This document shows, piece by piece, positions 58,570 to 64,000 of a stretch of 64,000 nucleotides of DNA. Source of the DNA: Paracoccidioides lutzii Pb01 (Eukaryota > Ascomycota > Eurotiomycetes > Onygenales > Ajellomycetaceae); assembly GCF_000150705.2 (NCBI RefSeq), contig NW_015440948.1, forward strand, positions 757,459 to 821,458. Reading direction: 5' to 3'. How positions within the stretch are numbered: position 1 is the first letter of the stretch; every line of letters begins with the position of its first letter. Below the pieces are notes generated by a model that was given only the letters and a program-made list of their open reading frames with translations, was not told the DNA's origin and made no database searches. Both the position numbers and the translations under genes were made by a program.

Positions 58570-60223
58570 GTTTCCTTATATGGGGTTACGCAAGTGGAAC
58601 TCAAGGCAGAACGCTTGGTTGTCCGTCCTGGGTGTTGACAGTATTGAGATCCGTTGAAACCCGGACTCTGCTACACTACATTAACGTAAATGAAGTCATC
58701 GATCGTCATCTCAATGATGCTCATCACTTTTCTTGACTTTTCTCCTTCCTTCAGAGCAAGCAGGCATACGTTTGTCGAGGTGCACTCCCGCCTCTAAGGG
58801 CAATATTACCTTTTTATTAGTTAGTTAACTATTTAATTACCATTACAAATGAACACACAAACTCTAATGAAGAAGCTCAGGATAGCGCTGCTTATGCAGG
58901 TCGGCGAAAATGATTGGATTTTTGACCGGTGACAAGAGCCCGCTTCGGAACTGGGGAAAAGAGGCTAAACGACTAACTCCGGAAAAATTGGCATGTGGGT
59001 GGGTTCCAGTAATCCTTTGAAACCTTCCCAGGGTTCTTGTGGTCGGGACACGCGGTCATATCTCAGATGTCTAGGAAGAGTGCTTTCTTCGGCATATATG
59101 GAACAATAGTGGAGAATTCATTCGTTCGCATGTTTCAATTTCCAGCAAAACGACCTCGTGAACGGACTAAAATATCCCGAGTCACAAAAGCAAATCGAAA
59201 TTTTCGGCGAGTTTTGCCTCGTTCGCATCATCATTTCACTTGAGCCGGTAAGGCGGCCCACTCCTCAGAATCTATCGCCGTGCTTCAAATGCGGACTCTA
59301 TGATTGGTAAATACGGATGGTGCTCTATTACCATTTCTACCGCAATGGCAATTTGAACCGTTGAGCAAACCAATTTTCTATCATCCAAGACTACTTTCGC
59401 TGGGCAAGTGACATATATTTTCAAAGTTCACACCGCCGCAGGAAAGCTCTTTTATCTAGCAACACAGGATAAGTTTTGCCCTTAGGACTTTTCCTGCACT
59501 TGGTGGATTTGCCTTCCGGAACAACAGGAATCAGCCATTGGCCGCTCTGAGACTTTTATGAAAACTGGCCGTTCAGCTGTTTGCAGGGCTTTCGTCGAGA
59601 CACCAGCCCCACATATCTTGGCGGGAAAATCACAGGGGAGGAGGCTTGTTCGATTTACACTCTCAACTCTGGAAGAAAAAAACTTATTTTGCTCCAGGCC
59701 TTCTCAAAAAAAAGGATCATAATACTCCTTTTCTCCCTGTGGTACTCGTGTGTGCGGGAATGATAATACAGCTGTTGAAATCTGGAGTTTTGACACATTT
59801 TCTTCCCCACAGCCCTCTCACCTTCGAATTGAGTAGCACGAAGTTAGTAACTACAGGCTATCATTGGACAAATCAATCTTCGGACTTTAATCTTCCCATC
59901 CTTTTGATGGAATCGCGCCAACTACAAGTAGCGAGAACTCATGGCCCTGCTTGGTCGCACACCAAATTTACTGCGTGCTCGGATCTCGGTCATAAATCCT
60001 GACATTTATCGCCACTAGGGGATTACCAACCAACCAGCCAGGCTAAGCCAGCCGGGTGAATTTGACCTTCTTCCCGTGTCAGGCCAATCATTGTGAGGAT
60101 CCACGGAGTCAAGGCGCAGCACGCCATGAGAGCGAATTACGGGGTTAAAAAGCAGGCTAAAAAAACCCCCCGCCATCAATCCCTTTAGTCGAAGAGCTCT
60201 GTGCTTCCCCAGTCCCTTGTGTT
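58570..60223. other. Intergenic region upstream of cutinase-type regulator
   Basis: About 1.65 kb with only short, unrelated open frames (the longest, 118 codons at 59646-60002, has no recognisable domain). No repeats or RNA genes seen. Presumably 3' flank of the PNGase A-like gene and the promoter of the regulator. Confidence 0.4.
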
Positions 60224-60292
60224 ATGGGAGGAAACAGAAAACATCAACCATTTCCGTCAGCTCATTTCATTTCGATCATATCCCAGGCTGCT

Positions 60293-63006
60293 ATGGAGAC
60301 AATAACTACTGCGCCGAATGCACATCTGCAAAGGAAAAGAAAGGCTGATGACAATGGTCATCTTAACACTAAAAAGCCAGCTCAAAAGAGAGCTTCAGCA
60401 GCATGCCGCAGCTGTCGTGCTCGGAAAGTTCGTTGTGATGTGCTCATAAAAAACATCCCTTGCACGAATTGCCGCTTGGATGGAGGAGAATGCGCCATTG
60501 CAGAGAGCAAGCGGACAAAATTCGCTCGCACGGCGGATGGCACAACGCTCCTTACTGGCCAGCTGCAGAGAGATGCGGATGGCAAGGGTTGGAATGCAGG
60601 GAATACGATGCCAAGCGAGGAACTCATCAAAATACCGGAGTGTGGGAGTGTTGAGCAAAGTCATGGTACGCAGACCCTCTATTTCCACATTCGAGGAATC
60701 AGCTTCAAAAACTGCAGAGACAGTATTTCGATGGCTGACTGTATGTTAAGCTCAAGAGTTTGATACCAATGTGTGTGAATTTCAACAGCAATCTACACCC
60801 GATCCAATCCTTGCGCATGACATGGTATTGTCAAACATGTTCTCCATCATGCGCCAGCTCTTTGGCCCTATCCCCGATCCTGTCAATAAACACATGGAAA
60901 TTGAGCTTCCCCGATACATCAAACATTATCCTACGCAACTTGAGCCGGACGATTTGAAATACCTTCAAACAAAAGGAGCGTTTAGAATACCTCATTTCGC
61001 GCTACGAAACGAGTTACTTAAAAACTTTATCAATTATGTCCATGTCTACATGCCCTTTCTTGACCTCGAAGACTTTCTTCAAACCATCTATGAGAACAAT
61101 GGAAGAAAGCAGATAAGTTTGCTGCTTTTCCAGGCAGTGATGTTTGCCGGAACAGCTTTCGTTGACATGAAACACCTGCGCATGGCAGGATATCAATCTA
61201 GAAGAGAAGCGCGGAAGGCTTTCTTTCAGAGAGTAAGGGTAAGTTCGGTCGTTGTTGTCAATTATTGTGCTGTAAGGCTTAAAGCTAATAAGTTTACGCC
61301 AGGCTCTCTATGACCTCGACTATGAAGATGACCAAATCGTTGTCATTCAAGTTTTATTGCTTATGAGTTATTGGTTTGAAACTCCCCATGACCAAAAAGA
61401 TAGCTGGCACTGGACAGGTATCAGTCTAGCCTTATCGAGGCTCAACGGGTTACATCTTGATATAACTACGTCAGGAATGGACACCAAGACAAGGCGTGTT
61501 TGGAGACGTATCTGGTGGACCTTATACAGTCGAGACAAGACGATTGCGCTTGGGACGAGGCGTCCTACCAGAATCAGAGCGGATGAGCATGACGTGGAGA
61601 TGGTCAGCACCGGTGATTTTGAATTTCGATCATTTCCGGCCCATCTCCAGCAGATGATTGGCGGCAGCGAAATCCTAAGCAGCCCGGATTATCAAAGAAA
61701 ACTAGTTCTTATGTTCATCGAAAAGATAAAGCTATGTTGCCATCTGCAGCAGGTACTCTCCGTACAGTATCGCATCCTCCGTCACAAGACAAGAGGCGGG
61801 AAAATGGTACTCGTTCCGAAGAGAGAGTCAGTGGATATCTCCCAAATAAAACACCATGATGAGGTTCTGGACGAATGGTTTGCCGACATACCTGAAGAAA
61901 CAAGATACTCTCCACGATTTGGTTGCGAATTATCTGAAGGAGAGGAAGTACTCCACCTTCACCGTGGAATGCTCAAATTACTCTATCTAGCTACACGCAG
62001 TACATTGCATCTCCCACAGATCATACGAGGCCTCCCAAACACACTGCTGTCTTGCGAATTACAGCAAGGGTCTCTCGAAAAAGTTCGACAAACCGCAGCA
62101 GAAATTACTTCCATAGCTCAAGACCTTCACCATCTAAATCTAACCCGATACCTTCCATCAAATGGTACCACACCACTTCTTTCCGCCGTCGCAACCCACG
62201 TCATGGACTTAGCATCACCGAGCCCTGGGATAAAAGCAAACAGTTTGAACAGACTGCAGCAATGTCTGCAGACCCTCCTGCGTCTCCGGGAAATCTATCC
62301 GGCGGCGGACGCTCTCACCAACTCGTTGGAAAAGATCATGGGAGTCATGGGTATGCAACAGTTGTACACTTGCAAGCCATGGACACAAGGCGAAGTTTTG
62401 TCGTCAGACTATTATTACCGTGCCAGCGTTGAGAGGGACCGTTACGGCCCCATGTCCTCGCCAAAGCCGTGTCCGCCTAGCTTAATGATTTTGGATTCTA
62501 TTGCGAAGCACCCATTAGTGAGAGAGGGGAGCAGCGTTTCAGAGTCAGAGAGTGGGAATGAAAACGAAAGTGTGAATAGGTATTTGAATGAGTATGAGGA
62601 TGAAGCAATGAACACGAATGCTGATGGGGATGTCACATCCCCTCCCGGTCACAGCAATTCGGAAAATTTTAGTGAATTCTCCACGGAGCAAACGACCCCA
62701 TTGCAGAATTCGACGGAATTGGAACTGGAGCCTGAATCCAAGGCCATATTGGACAATTTGGACATCGCAAACCTCGAGGAATTTGAAGGAGGATCGTTTG
62801 AGAGCATGCTGGAAGAATTTGCAGGGCATTATGGTATATTTGAGACAGGCTGTATGATGGAAGGGAATGGGGTTGATGCCACATCTTGGGATAATAGTGA
62901 CGGGGGTATGGGCGATCAGAGCAAGGGGGATGATGAGAAAGATGAAATGAATGATCATATTCCTGTGGATGAGAAGATGAATGAGAAATTCAATGCTGCG
63001 GTGTAA
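60293..63006 (+). CDS. Zn2Cys6 transcription factor, cutinase transcription factor (CTF1)-like
   Basis: Nuclear regulator. The zinc cluster ACRSCRARKVRCDVL...PCTNCRLDGGEC lies about 35 residues from METITTAPN (60293); an upstream in-frame ATG at 60224 would add 23 residues. The regulatory domain starts QQSTPDPILAHDMVLSNMFS and includes DLEDFLQTIYENNGRKQISL and LLLMSYWFETPHDQKDSWHW, then GISLALSRLNGLHLD, WRRIWWTLYSRDKTIALGTR, the hallmark of CTF1/Fungal_trans factors that often control fatty-acid or cutin-derived lipid use. The C-terminus is acidic. Introns 60741-60788 and 61239-61302 are clear. Between about 60589 and 60690 the reading frame must change (zinc-cluster frame to the frame encoding STFEESASKTAETVFRWLT). 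A 73-nt intron (60589-60661) would do it, but its signals are weak, so a frameshift is possible. Confidence 0.82.
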
Positions 63007-63909
63007 CATGAAATCTCTTTGGTTGGGATAGATACAGACATGCGTATATACGGTCTGAGACGTAGCTACCATTTCCAATATCACTATTTATGACACATTA
63101 CTCCGTATATGAATTAATTTATTGTTTGCTTTTTTCAACTTGTTTTCACCTTTCGACGAAATAGAGTAAGACTAGCTGTACATATGTTTTTCTTGCAGCG
63201 CTTGGTTCGACCAAGAGGAGGACATAACTCCGCATCCATCGTTACGAAGTTAATCTAACATAAAACTCTAAATTAAATACTTATATAGATGATTATATGG
63301 ATGGTTTGCTTCATTTAAATCCTTTAACTTTAAGAGATATATCTGATACTTAATTAGGACCAATTGCTTTAAGTTCCTTTACTGTAATAATACCTGCGTT
63401 GTCTTGAGTCTTGAATATTATTAAAACAATGCCTTATTATACTATCAAGAACTCCATTTTTTTTTTTAGCAGCAGCTTCCAATGAAGCATCTGCCATTCC
63501 AGAGGGAAGACATAGAAAAACTCTATCTAGACCAACTTCTCTATCCCACAAGAATAGGAAATGGAATATTCGTGCAGGAGATCTTCCACATCTCCTGACA
63601 GTTTTTTTGTTACCGTCTCGGGTACCAAGGTAATAGCGGATGGTTCAACTTGAACAAACAACCGTATAACATGCTAGGGATTGAAGAGGAGAGGGTGGCC
63701 AGCAGCCAAAATTGGATACATAGTACAGGGTTGGCTGGCACAAGGAATTAGTAAAATAATGAGTTTACTCAATAAGGGAACAAAAACGAAATGGCTATAT
63801 ATAAGATAGCAAGGGAATGTGACGGCGGGTGCGAATGCCAAGGAGGGATTTCAAAATTTAGTAGTAACAACAACTAATGAAATTATTCAATGAAGAGCAC
63901 AGGACATTT
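63007..63909. other. AT-rich gap at right side
   Basis: 3' flank of the regulator, then an AT-rich block (about 63240-63480). On the minus strand, 63600-63360 reads WDREVGLDRVFLCLPSGMAD and then runs into stops, so it could be a fragment of a mobile element or a dead gene; not assignable. Confidence 0.35.
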
Positions 63910-64000
63910 CTAAGCAGCAGCCGCCACAGAATCGAGTTTCTTCGCCTTTACGCTCTTCCATTCAATACCAAACGCCCCAAGAAGGCCTATCGCCGACATC
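63910..64000 (-). CDS. C-terminus of a probable MFS transporter (partial)
   Basis: Only the last ~30 codons lie in the window: SAIGLLGAFGIEWKSVK, then AKKLDSVAAAA and TAG at 63912-63910. A small-residue hydrophobic stretch followed by EWKSVK-x-KK resembles the end of the last helix and tail of fungal drug-type (DHA) MFS transporters. That call rests on recall of family tails, not on a domain, so the rest of the gene beyond 64000 is needed. Being at the edge, its start and introns are unknown. Confidence 0.4.
   Translation of the reverse strand, partial: MSAIGLLGAFGIEWKSVKAKKLDSVAAAA

Noticed and set aside
59646..60002. 118-codon plus-strand frame as a gene
   Set aside because: No domain, no intron support and no similarity I recognise; downstream sequence looks like promoter of the regulator.

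Overview
The window is nuclear DNA of a filamentous ascomycete. Most genes carry several short introns (about 45-150 nt) with GT..AG ends and CTAAC/CTGAC-like branch sites. The proteins are typical of Eurotiomycetes, and the mix resembles Onygenales (Ajellomycetaceae-like); that family-level placement is inference. Nearly all gene models below were built by hand. In most of them the summed exon lengths are divisible by three, which is the main internal check.

Layout. 0.1-4 kb: ATG10 (autophagy E2), MSL1 (U2 snRNP B''), ARC40 (Arp2/3 WD40 subunit). 4-9 kb: gene-poor, with one doubtful ORF, a tRNA-Glu(CTC) and a possible two-exon small gene. 9-15 kb, minus strand: a secreted class 3 lipase and a large proline-rich WW + PhoD-like phosphatase protein. 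17-20 kb, minus: a Zn2Cys6 transcription factor whose zinc cluster is split over five exons, two of them only 10 nt. 23-34 kb, minus: ECM29 (proteasome adaptor) and a SNF2/RING helicase-ligase of the SHPRH/IRC20 type. 35-39 kb: an SRPK-like kinase and a secreted type B carboxylesterase. 41-46 kb: URA5, a decayed pogo/Fot1-type transposon, and FIG1. 46-50 kb, minus: a ten-exon ankyrin-repeat/CorA-like membrane protein. 51-59 kb: phosphomannomutase (SEC53), a CCDC90/MCUR1-like mitochondrial protein, a trypsin-fold protease and a peptide:N-glycosidase A-like protein. 60-63 kb: a second Zn2Cys6 regulator of the cutinase-factor type. The right edge cuts the C-terminus of a probable MFS transporter.

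There is no operon logic and no obvious secondary-metabolite or defence cluster. Most genes are conserved housekeeping genes (autophagy, splicing, actin, proteasome, pyrimidine and GDP-mannose synthesis), interspersed with accessory genes (lipase, esterase, kinase, ankyrin-CorA, transcription factors) beside long AT-rich or low-complexity gaps. The most unusual observations are the 10-nt and 15-nt microexons, the point-mutated transposon inserted between URA5 and FIG1, the aromatic-cationic tail of the lipase, and an intron in the PNGase A-like gene that has a 31-nt T run and two competing acceptors.
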